Assembly: GCA_037954235.1 (NCBI GenBank)
Contig: JBBMOA010000019.1
Coordinates: forward strand, 16,369,805-16,433,804
Source: Aulostomus chinensis
Taxonomy: Eukaryota > Chordata > Actinopteri > Syngnathiformes > Aulostomidae
Length of the DNA stretch: 64,000 nucleotides
Direction: 5' to 3'
Shown here: positions 25,101 through 36,700 of the stretch, piece by piece
Layout of the letters: the number at the start of each line of letters is the position of its first letter
How positions within the stretch are numbered: position 1 is the stretch's first letter
Notes under the pieces: generated by a model
The model's input: only the letters and a program-made list of their open reading frames with translations
Databases searched by the model: none
Told to the model about the DNA's origin: nothing
Translations under genes and position numbers: made by a program

Positions 25101-27695
25101 TACAATCGAAGTAAATGAATCCTTGACAGTGGATGCTAACAGCTGGCCATCTGGATAACAGCAGGGTTGAAACACACTCTCTGAAACTATTAGGGCAATG
25201 TTCCCGCCAGGAAGTAGTATTACCTCCACCTGCGATGAGGAGACTTTGAGTTACATGTGAGGAAGTAATTCATTGCTTAAATGGCTAAACAAGACAAAGA
25301 TCCTGTCCCAAAATCTTGTTTCTCCCCCATGATCCCCTCACAAGTCTGCATCAGAAGACTCATGGGTGGAGGCCACTTCCTTACCTACCTGTCACCAGAT
25401 GGATGAATTATGAACCGGCAAAGACAACTTAACTTTTCCAACTGTGATCGGGTCATATTTTTCAAAAAGATATTGATTATGCATCTCATCAACTTATTCC
25501 ATTTCATTATTAAGATACCAGGTTTTGTAGAAAATGCTTCAACACAGTGTTTTACTGCCCCGCGTAGGTGGAGGCTGAACGTAAGAAGAGAGCCACGGTG
25601 CTGGAGTCTGAAGGGACGCGTGAGGCAGCCATTAATGTGGCCGAGGGTCGTAAACAAGCTCAGATCCTGGCCTCGGAGGGTCAAAAAGCAGAGCAGATCA
25701 ATAAGGCTGCCGGTGGGTGCATGTGAAGACCAAATTCATTGCTTTCATTTTGGTTTTAGTGTAGTATCTGGTGGCGTCCGACATCTACTGCTCTCAGTAG
25801 GAGAATGAATCTCTACGATTATACCTGCCAGATGAGATATTGATTAGCATTTCCCCACCAGGTGAAGCCCAGGCAGTCTTAGCCAAAGCTGAGGCAAAAG
25901 CCAAGGCCATCCGCTTGCTGTCTGTTGCGCTGACTGAGCAGGTAAACAGCGGTTCTGAGTGTGAACAGTCTTAAGTGAGTTTGTGCGTATTCTTTGCTAA
26001 TGCTTTGTGTATCGGACAGAACGGAAATGCAGCAGCGTCGCTGAGTGTGGCCGAGCAGTATGTGTCCGCATTCTCCAACCTCGCCAAAGAGTCCAACACT
26101 ATTCTTCTGCCGTCCAATACTGGTGATGTTACTGGGATGGTGACACAGGTGTGTATATGTGCATGTTTTACAACTAGCACCCGGCTAAAGCCACAGAGAA
26201 GCCCCTAGCATGACCTAAGAGGAGTGTTGTGAATACATTAGCATGTATAAGCTACATATATCTTGTTTTAATGTGTTGTAATAAGGTCTCTTCCCAACAT
26301 GTATTTGCAACACATAAAGTTGACTTTTCAAGCTACAATTTTTCTTTTGAGTCAGGCTAAATTGCTTGCTGATTTATGTGTTACTTCCACATAGAGGTAA
26401 TTTCATAATTCAACATTACCTTTTCAGTGAAGCTAAAGTGCTAGCCTGCTAATAAACAAAAATGTCTCTCCTGGTGCTTTTGCCACCCTCCCAGTAATTC
26501 TTAAACCTGCTAACATTAATTGTATTCATGTTATTTCACAACACTTGTTGGTTATGTAACTTCTTACGTCAATATAACCCTTTCAGTTAAGAAACATTGC
26601 AAGGTAGCCAGCCAACACACTTTCCGTCTTTACCTGGTGCTAAAGCTAACGATTTGTCTTCAAATACTGCATAGTAATTAAGACACGTTATTGTTTGCCA
26701 AATGATGTTTGAAAATTTGCAATATACAGCATTCGCTGTCAATTAAGTCTAAATTTTCTTTTTCTTTTTTTTAAATTTTCCATTCTTCTCTCATCTACAA
26801 GATACTGGACCAATAACAGGAATATATCATAGAACTTGGTGATAATTATGCCCCGTGTGTTTGCTCTGTGTCAGTAAGAAGGAGGTTTGACAGGTCGGTC
26901 CCACCAGCACGTTTAGAGCTTCGTTAGGACCGGAGCTGGACAGTATTTGTGCTGATAGAGTTGGATGTGAATGAGTCCTAAAACCCAGAAACAAGCCAGC
27001 ATCGTTGAACGTTAGGTTCCTTCATCTTGAAGTCAGTGGGTCTGTTTAGCCTAAAATAAGGTCTCTGGTCAAATCACGTTCAGGATATTACAAGGTTTTG
27101 TTCTGTGACAGTAAATCCATACCACAAGGGAATTTAGAAGAGTTTCTGTCTTAAGATGGTGGCTGCTAACAAGTGGCTTACTACAGAAGTAGTGACTGAC
27201 ATTTGACATCGTCAGGCTGGAAACAGAAAAAGCGCTAAGCTGGCCGTGGTGACACTGATGTCATGTGTCTGCAGTGTAGTTTTTTCATTTACTAAAGTTA
27301 GTTTAGCTTTGTAGTTCTAGTGGTTGTCTTCACGCAGCAAAAATCCTTTTTTAGTGAAGATGGACTAAATATTTAAGCCTTACAGCCAGGTTTATTTGTC
27401 AAATAATCCAGAATGCAGCGCAACAATCCCACCGGCTTTTGATGGAGGGAACTCATGATGATGCTAACGTTTCGATTGGCCTCCAGAAATGCGGTACTCC
27501 TGTGGTACTCTCATTGTATTGATATTACAGACTTGTAGTCTCTGTTGCCTCCGACCATAATAAGGTCCTGGTGTTTTCCGCCCTCAGGCTATGACCATCT
27601 ACAGCACGCTAGCAAAGACAACTACAAAGGAACCACCAGAGGAGGGGGAGCCGAAGAACGCAGACCTCGAGAGCCAGTTGACGTCATCTCAATAA
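22200..27695 (+). CDS. stoml2: Stomatin-like protein 2, mitochondrial (SLP-2)
   Basis: An SPFH/prohibitin-family scaffold of the mitochondrial inner membrane that binds cardiolipin and prohibitins. Ten exons: 22200-22241, 23847-23999, 24094-24193, 24278-24336, 24430-24531, 24876-25010, 25568-25712, 25862-25941, 26020-26148, 27588-27695. They total 1,053 bases, 350 residues plus TAA, close to the human length. Residues 1-35 form a basic targeting-type leader (MLRSLCRTGGAVVQ). The stomatin core starts at MNTVVLFVPQQEAWVVERM (residue 38), with PEQSAVTLDNVTLQIDGVLY, YAVTQLAQTTMRSELGKL and the proline-rich DIHVPPRVKESMQ. An Ala/Glu/Lys-rich coiled coil follows (about 198-275), then VAEQYVSAFSNLAKESNTIL. 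Exon 2 has an unusual acceptor and a weak donor (GTGCAG). Start chosen by similarity of the leader to other fish copies. Confidence 0.95.
23072..23725 (+). mobile_element. PIF/Harbinger non-autonomous transposon with 3-bp TSD
   Basis: Inverted termini: CAGTAGCTGGGTTTACATG on the left and the complement of CAGTAGCCACGTTTACATG on the right. Subterminal copies of CATGTAAAC recur. The 654-bp element is flanked by TTG on both sides (23069-23071 and 23726-23728), a 3-bp duplication as used by Harbinger. Inside lies a remnant of the Harbinger Myb/SANT-like gene. It sits in stoml2 intron 1 and ends about 120 bases before exon 2. Confidence 0.75.
23355..23489 (+). pseudogene. Remnant of Harbinger Myb/SANT-like protein gene
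   Basis: An ATG opens 44 codons containing QKWSAAESLFLIQTLKDLNI followed by a basic stretch with LNRRKTRN, then a stop. The pattern W-(S/T)-x-x-E-x-x-x-LI followed by a basic segment is that of the Myb/SANT-like DNA-binding protein encoded by Harbinger elements. After the stop the same frame still resembles the family for a short distance. It is truncated and not functional. Confidence 0.55.
23804..23846 (+). repeat. TG repeat forming the stoml2 exon 2 acceptor region
   Basis: Alternating TGTGTG, then TGCGTGCGCTCGTGCATGC, precedes the CAG at 23844-23846. There is no normal polypyrimidine tract. The acceptor is followed directly by another CAG, giving a NAGNAG tandem site. Confidence 0.85.
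26149..27587. other. stoml2 intron 9
   Basis: The last and second-longest stoml2 intron, 1.4 kb, AT-rich. I see no exon or recognisable transposon in it. Confidence 0.7.
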
Positions 27696-27965
27696 CCGAG
27701 GATGAAGTGAATAAACTCAACCATTTGATAACACAGATGAAGCACTTCATATTCTTAATAGCGGGTATTCAAGGCAATGTTGTGTACTACTGGCTGGACA
27801 GAAGGAACCGCTACCGACTGACAGACTCTTGGGGTATTTCTCCTTCCACTTCCCAGCAAGCTGCAGTTTCTGTTAGCAGATTTATACGCTTCACTGTTGT
27901 TTATGTTTGGGAAATTTAATTGTAAACTTCTCTGATAGAAGTGACTTTTGCAGGTAGAAAAATGA

Positions 27966-27971
27966 AATAAA
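27966..27971 (+). promoter_or_regulatory. stoml2 polyadenylation signal
   Basis: AATAAA lies 271 bases after the stoml2 stop codon, the first canonical hexamer in a suitable place. A cleavage site shortly downstream would give a 3' UTR of about 300 bases. Confidence 0.5.
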
Positions 27972-27995
27972 TGGTAGATTTATCAGCCCCTGCAG

Positions 27996-30400
27996 CTGAT
28001 GGATGCTAATAAGCCCTGCGTGTAGGGTTTGAAAAGAACTGCTGCGGTTCAAAGTTCAACATTCGATTGCATTGTGTTTCCTTCTCGGACTACCTTTCAG
28101 GAGGTGGCTCCACCTGGCGTCAGGCCCTGCAGGTTCATCCCACCTGTGTAAGAGAGAGATGTGCTTTCGTTTGACGTGTTTACTGAAATCTGAGACAAGT
28201 TCTTAAAATAGATTTCTCAACAAGCCTGGAAATTTAGACCAAACCCGCCCGCCTGAGATCACTTAGAATAACGAGTCTCAGCCCGACTGGAGTGGAATTC
28301 AGAATTTTATTGTTGTGGAGTTTGTGTGCTCTTGCTTAATTTGAACTTTCTTTGTATCATTTATCTCTCTCACACAGAGCAGAATGTACTTCAACTTGAG
28401 CACTTTATCCAAAAGAGTGAAAAAAAATACACAGCCTTCAGTCTTGAACAATGGATAGAGAGAAATAGAATGAACTAAAAGTTACATTAAAAAACACTTC
28501 AGATAAAACATCGGAAATAAAACTGACTGGCTGCACCTTTCTAATTTTTGAATGGACTCAATTTTATACAGCTCTTTTCTACCTTAGCGGTACTCAAAGC
28601 GCTTTACAGTGTCGTCTCATTCACCCGTTCACACACACACACTCACACACTGATGGTGGAGGCTGCCATGCAAGGCGCCAACCTACTCATCAGGAGCAAT
28701 TATGGGTTCAGTATCTTGCTCAAGGACACTTTGACATGGTCACCGGGGTCGAGGATGGAACCAGCGACCCTTTGGTTGCTAGACGGCCACTCCACCCCTG
28801 AGCCATGACGCCCAGCTTTCATTAAGTCTTGCTTCATTCCCTTTTGTCAATCACACCGCAGGCAACACTTTTGCTTGAACTCGAATTCTTGATTCAAAAT
28901 AGGTTAAAAAAAAAATCAACCATAACCTTGTTCTTTACCGTCACCTTCATCATGTCACCCTCTTCTGATCTTTTAATTCATTTAAATTTGGTGCAGCCTG
29001 ACCAATTAACCCAAATCGTTTACTCGTACCTGGCCGGTCGTTGGGCTTTGTTGGGGTCGGGCTCAGGTTGAGACTGAGAACTCTACTTGCTTTCAGCCTG
29101 TGCAGGTTCATCCCTCAGCGAGACAACGTGGTGTCATTTGACTTGTTCGCAGAAATCAGAGACAAATCTTGCAACCTCTTTCAGCATCGACGGGACCGGG
29201 GACTTTTGTGGATGTCCCAGAAGGACAGACAGACAAAACCAGTAGAAGTTTTGAAATATTTAAGTTTAGCGGAAGTTCTGTGTCATTCAGGATAGTTCCT
29301 TCTCAATAGCAGCTAGTATGCAGTCACTGTGCCTCTTTCATGTTTGTACTCACCTCTCATGTCTTACAGGATGTATTTATTAAATTCCAGAGAGAATTTT
29401 TTTGCTCTTTTTTCATACCTGTTCCACTGATTTTCTTTAGGAAAACAATAACAAACGCAACTGGTACATCTGAGTAGCTGGTACGTTAGACTTGTGAAGT
29501 CAAACGATAAATCAGTGTATGATGCAGTATGGTATTAAGTGCAAAGTTTGTGTAAAATCAAGCTTACAAAGGAACAATAGAAACTAATGGGGAATTTAGA
29601 CTGTTGATGGAGTGGAAATAAGAGGGGGAAAAAGGTATGTCAAAGTTCGCCAACATTTTAGCTCTGCAGACTCAGCAGTGATGGTGACAAACTGTGGCTC
29701 TGTATGAATAATTTTAATATTTGCCACAATATGAAAATGCTAGAATGCCAGTTTGATCCATTCAATTTCATAAAAGTGATTTTATTTATTTCACCATAAT
29801 GGAAGTGATTCAATATTGGTTTAATTCCTTCATCTGAAGAAAGCTGCTCTTTCTACAAGATTTTCACAGAGAACCGACATAAATCAAAAAGGTTATTTTC
29901 CCTCTACCCTGCCTTACAGGCATGTAGCTACCCTAACATCTTGCTACTAATTCAAATTCTGACGGAATTACATTAAAACTACCAATCCTTGATACATTTT
30001 TTCATAGAGTTTAGCACAAGATGATACAATTCTGACGTCAAAAATATGAAATGTTAAGTACATTTGTTTTGATTGGATATTTGTCACTAGTTCTCTTGTC
30101 CACTCTTATTAACTGGTTTCTTGAATCTCTCTCCATGGTTTCATTGTTTGCCTGGATACTCCAAATTAAAATGTGCGATATTTATTTATTTACCTACCAA
30201 CCTACCTGCTAGTAACTGAAATATCTTCGCCTTAAAGTCTGATTTGAGGTTGAAAATCTACATCTCATCGGTGTCACAGAGAAGAACGTCCGCTTTGCAT
30301 TTCCGCTGTGTTCCAAGCACGCTTGAGTTCCTATCCGTCACCGGCCGTCTGGTCTCGCTGTACCGGAATCCCAATGAAGGTGAGCGTGGTGTTCCGTCGT
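27996..30400. other. Intergenic region stoml2 / pigo
   Basis: 2.4 kb without a recognisable gene. It holds a minus-strand SINE at 28549-28813 and two diverged copies of a segment of about 70 bases at 28117 and 29098. A short open frame at 29041-29295 covers the second copy but has no family resemblance. Confidence 0.6.
28549..28813 (-). mobile_element. tRNA-headed SINE (GGCTCAGGGGTAGA family)
   Basis: On the minus strand it reads ATGGCTCAGGGGTGGAGTGG (A box), AGCAACCAAAGGGTCGCTGG then TTCCATCCTCGACCCCGG, GTGTCCTTGAGCAAGATACT, and ends near AAAGCGCTTTGAGTACCGCT and TTGAGTCCATTC. It is the same family as 52534-52795 in the opposite orientation. The head is tRNA-derived; the body and tail motifs are common in percomorph genomes. 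The B box is slightly degraded. Confidence 0.85.
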
Positions 30401-30429
30401 GCTCTGTTTACCTGAGACACCTGTGCGGC

Positions 30430-30500
30430 TGAGTGGGCGACCCGAGCACAGTAACGTCCGCCCCCCAGCCGAGAGAGGACGACAACCCGACGGCTACAAG
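30430..30500 (+). promoter_or_regulatory. pigo promoter-proximal region and probable non-coding exon 1
   Basis: A CpG-rich stretch ends in GGCTACAAG followed by the donor GTCAGT at 30501. The first coding exon is preceded by GTGTGCAG immediately before GATGAAG, a usable acceptor. A short 5' UTR exon ending at 30500 spliced to 30714 is therefore inferred. No TATA box is seen. Confidence 0.4.
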
Positions 30501-30714
30501 GTCAGTAAAGCGCGAGGCGAGCTAGCCGCGGCTAACAGCGCTAACTTTCTCCTCATTAATGTAAGCTAGCAAAAATTACCCGCACATCGTGTACCGAGTT
30601 TATTGATTTCCATGGGTCTTGAGGTGTAAAGTTACAGACATTAGCAACTCGTGGAGAAGGTGTCAACCTGTTCCTGTGACTTTCTACCTTGACGCACCTG
30701 TCCCGGTGTGCAGG

Positions 30715-33700
30715 ATGAAGGGGCTGCCGGTGCTGTCCCTGCTCCTCTGGGTGTGCGCGGTCTATTTCGTGGGCATCTACTTGTTCGTGGGCGGATTCCT
30801 GCTGGTGAGGCTGGAGGTGAACCGGACCAGCACCTGCGGGGACGTGTTGGAGCCCGGGCAGGAGCCGGGGGACTTCTGTGGCGTCCGGCCGCGTTTCCGC
30901 AGGGCTGTGCTCCTCATCATCGACGCCCTGAAGATAGATTTCGCCAGGTTTGACCCCAACAATACGACCCCTCGTTCTTATGAGAACAAATTGCCTGTGC
31001 TGGAGGAAACGGCCTCATCCAGGCCTTCCCACAGCCGCCTGTACCCCTTCCGTGCTGACCCGCCCACGACCACCATGCAGAGGATCAAGGGCTTCACCAC
31101 TGGGTCTTTGCCCACATTTGTGGATGTGGGGAATAACTTTGCATCCAGTGCCATCTTGGAGGACAACCTCATCCACCAGCTTGGCCAAGTAGGTGAGTAA
31201 TTACACAGGCCTGCATAAATAGCAGGGAAATAGAAATAATAGGAAATAGTAGGAAAAGAATCCATATATATATATATATGTGTGTGTTAGTATACATATG
31301 TGTATAATCTAAGCTTGTTGATGTAGTGATGCCACTAAAAGTTGAATATAAATTATAAAGAAATTTTAAAACAAAACCTTTTTGGTAGATGTTTTTTGTA
31401 AAGGTGAACAATGTGACCAAGGATCTGAAAGCTCTGAACTGAAAGAGTTAAAGACATTTTTCATTCCATTGACTGTAGTGGTGGATGCAACATTGTGGCT
31501 TGAAAAGTAAAGCCAATGAGTTCCTGACTGCATTATTATTAATGGCCAGAAGGGGGCGACTCCTTTGGTTGTAGAAGGGGGGGAAAAAAAGCCTGACTGT
31601 TCATTTTGTTGATTAAAGTCTCATTTAGAGTAACAGAGAGAATAAATCATGGTATACTTCTGGTCATGGTAACAGAGTTAGCCGGATCAGGTTAGGTGCT
31701 TCACCATAGCTCCGCCCTCTCATCCAACTATGGCCTCCTCCTGTTGCCAAAAAACAAAAAGGTGATGAGCTGCCCAAATAGGAGGCTTCAGAACAGGATT
31801 CCAGAAACTATGGGGTCACGTCACAATTGTTACATGTTGTTATTCCAGGGGACGGCAAGAGGTTGACTCCTGGATTGATTACTGCAAGGGAACGTTGGTT
31901 TGACTTTGTTCACTTTCAATCTGTGTGTCCCATCTCAGGCAAACGGGTGGTGTTCATGGGCGATGACACTTGGGAGAGTCTTTTTCCGAAGAAATTCTAC
32001 CGTTCGTTGCCCTTCCCTTCTTTTAACGTCAAGGACCTGCACACTGTGGACAACGGGATCCTCCAGCACCTCTACACAACCAGTATGTTTTTTCACGTGT
32101 GCTTCTGGTTTACCATGTTCATACATGATGTAACCACCATGATGTATTGACTGGCACTGTCGTGAGATTAATCATAAGCATGAGTTCCTTATAGGCTGTT
32201 GAGGTTGTTTCAGTCCTCCTGTGTCCCAGGTTTGTAGCCAAAGCCTTTATCAGTTCTATCATAAAAAACAAGGCGAGAGATGCTTCGGTAGCATTTGTCC
32301 CTCCAGAAAGCTCAGAGGTGGTACCGTCTCATTTACAGGCTGATTAGTTCTCCATGATTTATTGGTGTAGTAAGACTCACATACTGTACCTGCAGTATCA
32401 GACACCGTATGTGATGGTATCTGCGGCGTTTCTGATACTTCTACCAAACACATCCAGTTCAAGTTGTTGAATACGACTCATTTTCTGCCTATTTCATCGG
32501 TGTTAAGCAGTCCTGTCCAGTTCTCCTCCAATCAGGCTTGAATCGTATACCTGCTCTTCATATCTCTCCGCCTGTCACTTGTTGTTGGTTTCTGACAGTG
32601 GTGAGTGATGACTGGGATGTCCTGGTCGCGCATTTCCTCGGGGTGGATCACTGTGGTCACAGGTTCGGCCCGGACCACCCGGCGATGGCTGACAAGCTCA
32701 CCCAGATGGATGGAGTCATCAGGTCAGACAACAGTGCACCTGCTTCAAGTGTTTTCCCAGCATCCCCTGCTGCAGTCCTAATCATGTGATGTCTTGGTAC
32801 ACCTACCAGTCAGTAACTCGTTATAATAGGACGCTGACCCCTGGCTGTCATGAAGAACAGGGAGGGCTCATCTTCATCCTCCTCCTCCTCCTCCAGGTCT
32901 GTGATCGACCGTCTACAGAACGACACGCTCCTGGTGGTGATGGGAGATCACGGGATGACTGACACTGGGGATCACGGTGGAGAGAGTCAGAAGGAGACAG
33001 ATGCTGCCATCTTCCTCTACAGCCCCTCCCCTCTCTTTCCTGGGCCCCCATCACAGGTCTGTGGCGCAACTGCCTGCTTTTAAAAGAGATGTCGCTGCAG
33101 TGGTCATGAGAACGAACCCTTGACTCACTTGTCAGCTAATTAGTGTGTAGAAGGCCTTTGTTTGGTATTCTGTAAGTTTTAGCGTGGAAAAGCCTGCAGC
33201 AACCTTAGATGACTCTTCTTAGCTGCTAGAGCTTCAGGCTTTTCAGTCTGACATCAAATGAATTTGACAAATTAAAAAAAACTGCAGAAATATAGTGCAC
33301 AAGTTAAGTTGCAGACTTATCAAGTACTAATTCACATTAAATCAGTCGGTGCCAAATTTCATCACCTGAGAGCAAATCTGGGTGACAGAATACACTCACA
33401 TGCTACTTTATTCGGTACACCTTACTGGTACTGGGTTGGACCCCCTTTGCCTTCACATCTGCCTTAATTCTTACGAGTTGTTGGAAACATTCCTCAGACA
33501 TTTTGGTCCATGTTGAAATGATGGCTTCACACAGTTTCTGCAGATTTGTCGGCTGCACATCCACAATGTGAATCTCCGGTTCCACCACGTCCCAAAGGTG
33601 CTCTATTGGATTGCGACCTGGTGACTGTGGAGGCCACTGAAGTAGAGAGAACTCAGTGTCGCGTTCAAGAAACCACTTTTAGATGATTTGAGCTTCGTGA

Positions 33701-36700
33701 GCTGCTGCCGTGTGATTGGCTTATTAGCTATTTGTATTAACAAGCAATTGAACAGGTGTACCTAATAAAGTGGCCAGTGAGTGTATGTGCAAAAGAGTGT
33801 GAAACCATTTGACCCCACCATCAGTAGGAAGCATGGGGTCACCAGTTATTTGGCTATAGGGCAGAAGAAAGGGGTGAAAAGACCCCCCCCCCCCAAAAAA
33901 ATTAGCTCAAAGAAAGTAAATGTGTTGTCTAAAAGCCCAAATTGGCCAGATGTGATGAGTGTGCACTAAAAATCACCATACAAAATGAAATACACAAGCC
34001 TCCGAAGTTTACCAGCTCAAACGTGTGTGTGTTTGTGTGTGTGTGTGTGTGTGTTTTATCTGAATGCTCTAAAATGATGCTGGCAGTCGGTCTCTGTCTA
34101 ATCAGGAATAAAAGTGCAGCTCGCTCTGAAGTAACGAAAGTCCCGCTAATTTCCACAAGTGGAGTCTTGAATTGAATCGCACAAAATACTTTGTTGGAAA
34201 ATGGCATTTGCTGGAGTCAAAGTACTGGAACCTGCTTGCAGCTTAGCTGCTACCCTCTTTGCCTGGGGGAGGTCTATCTGTGCTGGTTGCTATGACGAGT
34301 AATGTCGTTCCCTTCGTATAAGTAAGAGTGTGACTAATTGAAAGTGTTTTTCAATTATGTTATGTATGTCGGTCTCCTCAACCCTAACAGATTACACGCC
34401 TTTTAATTTTAATAACCCTCCAGCCTCAGAGCACCTTCACTTATTACACACTGGACTCGGTAGCCTTGTTTTTATTAGTTCTCTAAATTGCATCTGAAGT
34501 CCCTGTTCTCAATCTATGATGTCATATCAGAACTTCACAAATGCTAATTGGTGCCGCAGTCTAATGCTTCCTTCCACTTGTAGATTGAACCAGACGTGGT
34601 GCCCCAGACTGACCTGGTTCCCACCCTGGCTCTACTGCTGGGAGTCCCCATCCCGTACAGCAGCGTGGGCCAAGTTCTCCTGCCTTTATTTCCTCCTCAC
34701 GGGCAAACAGAAGGTGCAGTTGGAGGTCTCAGCCAGCTGGAGGCGCTGTGGATCAACGCTAAGCAGGTACTCTGTTCACAGATAGTTGAAATGTCTCTGT
34801 GCTGTAAAAGATACTTGTGAGGAATGTGATGCATACCCTGGAGCGTGTTCTGTGATTCTGGATTTAACATCATGACCTGTATTACTGATGGGACCCTCCC
34901 CTTTTTGAAGGTGAACCGTTTCCTGGAGACGTATTCTGTCATGGCCAAAGATATGCCACCCGAGAGCCTCGGTCAGCTGAAGGATGAATTTGCCCGCCTC
35001 TCCTCTGAGTACCTGACCTGGGTCAGAGAGGGTCGGTCCTCTTCCCCGGAGCTGGCCGTCTCCCTGCAGGCCTACCTCACCTCTGTCAGAGACACCTGCC
35101 GAGCCATCTGGGCTCGATTCAGCCCGCTTAAAATGGCAGCAGGTATAGCCATCCTGGTGCTCGCCTGCCTGATGTGTTTCCTTTTGTCGGAGCTGTCACT
35201 TGTGCTGATCAGGGAGAACGGATTAAAGGCTCCAGTTGTGGCGGTGCTGACTGCGGGCGTTTGTGTGGCTGCTGGTCAGCTGCTCTCACAGGGCTACGTT
35301 GAGTTCGCATGGTGCCTGGGTGCTGCTGCCCTCACCTCTGAGCTCCTCTTCTTCTGGAGGGCTCATCAAACCAGGATATCTGCTGTGGTGAAGAACGGAT
35401 CAAAAGCGCCAAAGTATGCCAGCTGGCTGACCCCACAGAACCTCCTCGCCCCCCCTCTCTTGGTGCTACTCCTCCGCTGCGCCTCTCTACTCTCCGACAG
35501 CTATGTGATCGCTGAGGGCCGCGTAGTCACCTTCCTGGTGTTTTCTCTGGCTCTCTACATCCCCCTCCATCTTAACTGGGATGGCCTGCTTCTACCTCCC
35601 AGCTATGACCCTTCAAAGCCTGCGGGGCTGTTGCCTTCACCTGGTTTGTCCCCATCAACTGTCAGGAGAGAAAGCAGCACCCTTCTTGCCTGCTTAGGAC
35701 TGCTGGTTGGCAGCCTCTACCTCTCCCTGTCCTTCCACGGCTGCAGGGAAGAGCAGGGTTCCTGCCAGCCTTCCCCCTTCCTCTCCTCCCTCTCCCGGGT
35801 GCAGGATAGTCGGCTGAAGAACCTCCACTACATCCTCTCCGTCTTCTCCCTGGGCTTGTGGACGTTTCTGTTGAGACGATGCCTGCGTCACTATGGCAAC
35901 CTAAACTCCTCAGGTGGGACAGTGTTCACCGCCCGCTGGATCCTACCACTGCTGTCTGTGTGTCTGGTGCTCCACTGGGCTGTTAGCGCCACTCCGGAGG
36001 ACAGCTTCAGGAATCTGGCCGAGCTCATCAGGCTGGCTCAGCTGGCCCTCCCCAGGGCAGCCTTCTGTCTCCTGGGACTGGGGCTCATCCTCATCTGGCT
36101 CGACCCTCTCACTGTATTTGTGAAGACCAGGGCTGCGGCCTCAGCCAAGGGTTTGTCTCTGCCACCTCCACGCTACCGAGCCAGCACTGGCATCAGCCCG
36201 CAAGCAGAGCTGCACCATCTCATTCCCCAGATCTACCAGCGTATGCGTCGTTCCCTAGACGACGGGGAGCCGAGCGGGGGTGGCGAGGTGGACAGCAGAC
36301 CTGCTGTGGAGGCCTACGGACTAGGAACTGTCTACTCTGCCCCACTGCTTCTGCTGTGTGGCCTGCTGGGGATGGGTCTGCTGCTGCTGCACCCAGAAGG
36401 CATGGCTCTGTCTTTCCTGCTGTTGCTGCTAGAAATGGGGGCTCTGCTGCACATTCACGCCTCCTCCATGACCCTCTGTAGCCTGCATGGAACATGTTCT
36501 GGTGAGATGGATTTTTTTCTTCGTTTGGTTTCCTTCATGAACAAAATATTAGACACTGTTCACCGCTTCACTCACGTTTCTTTCAGGTGGCTTCAACGTG
36601 CCTTGGACTCCCGTTGTTCTTTGGTCCCTGGCTGCCACCCAGTTCTTCCATGCAACAGGTCACCTGCCCACCTTCCCCTCTATCCAGTGGGGCGCTGCCT

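Larger units (their letters stand above)
33057..34583. other. pigo intron 4 (among coding exons)
   Basis: A 1.5-kb intron holding a Tc1-like remnant with both ends preserved, a 12-base C run at 33883 and a TG microsatellite at 34023-34055. No exon seen. Confidence 0.7.

Noticed and set aside
27545..27919. 124-codon frame ending in a TEDEVNKLN-like tail, considered as an alternative stoml2 C terminus
   Set aside because: The exon 9 to exon 10 junction is phase 0, and the AMTIYSTLAK frame matches the family; the other frame would need a frameshift.
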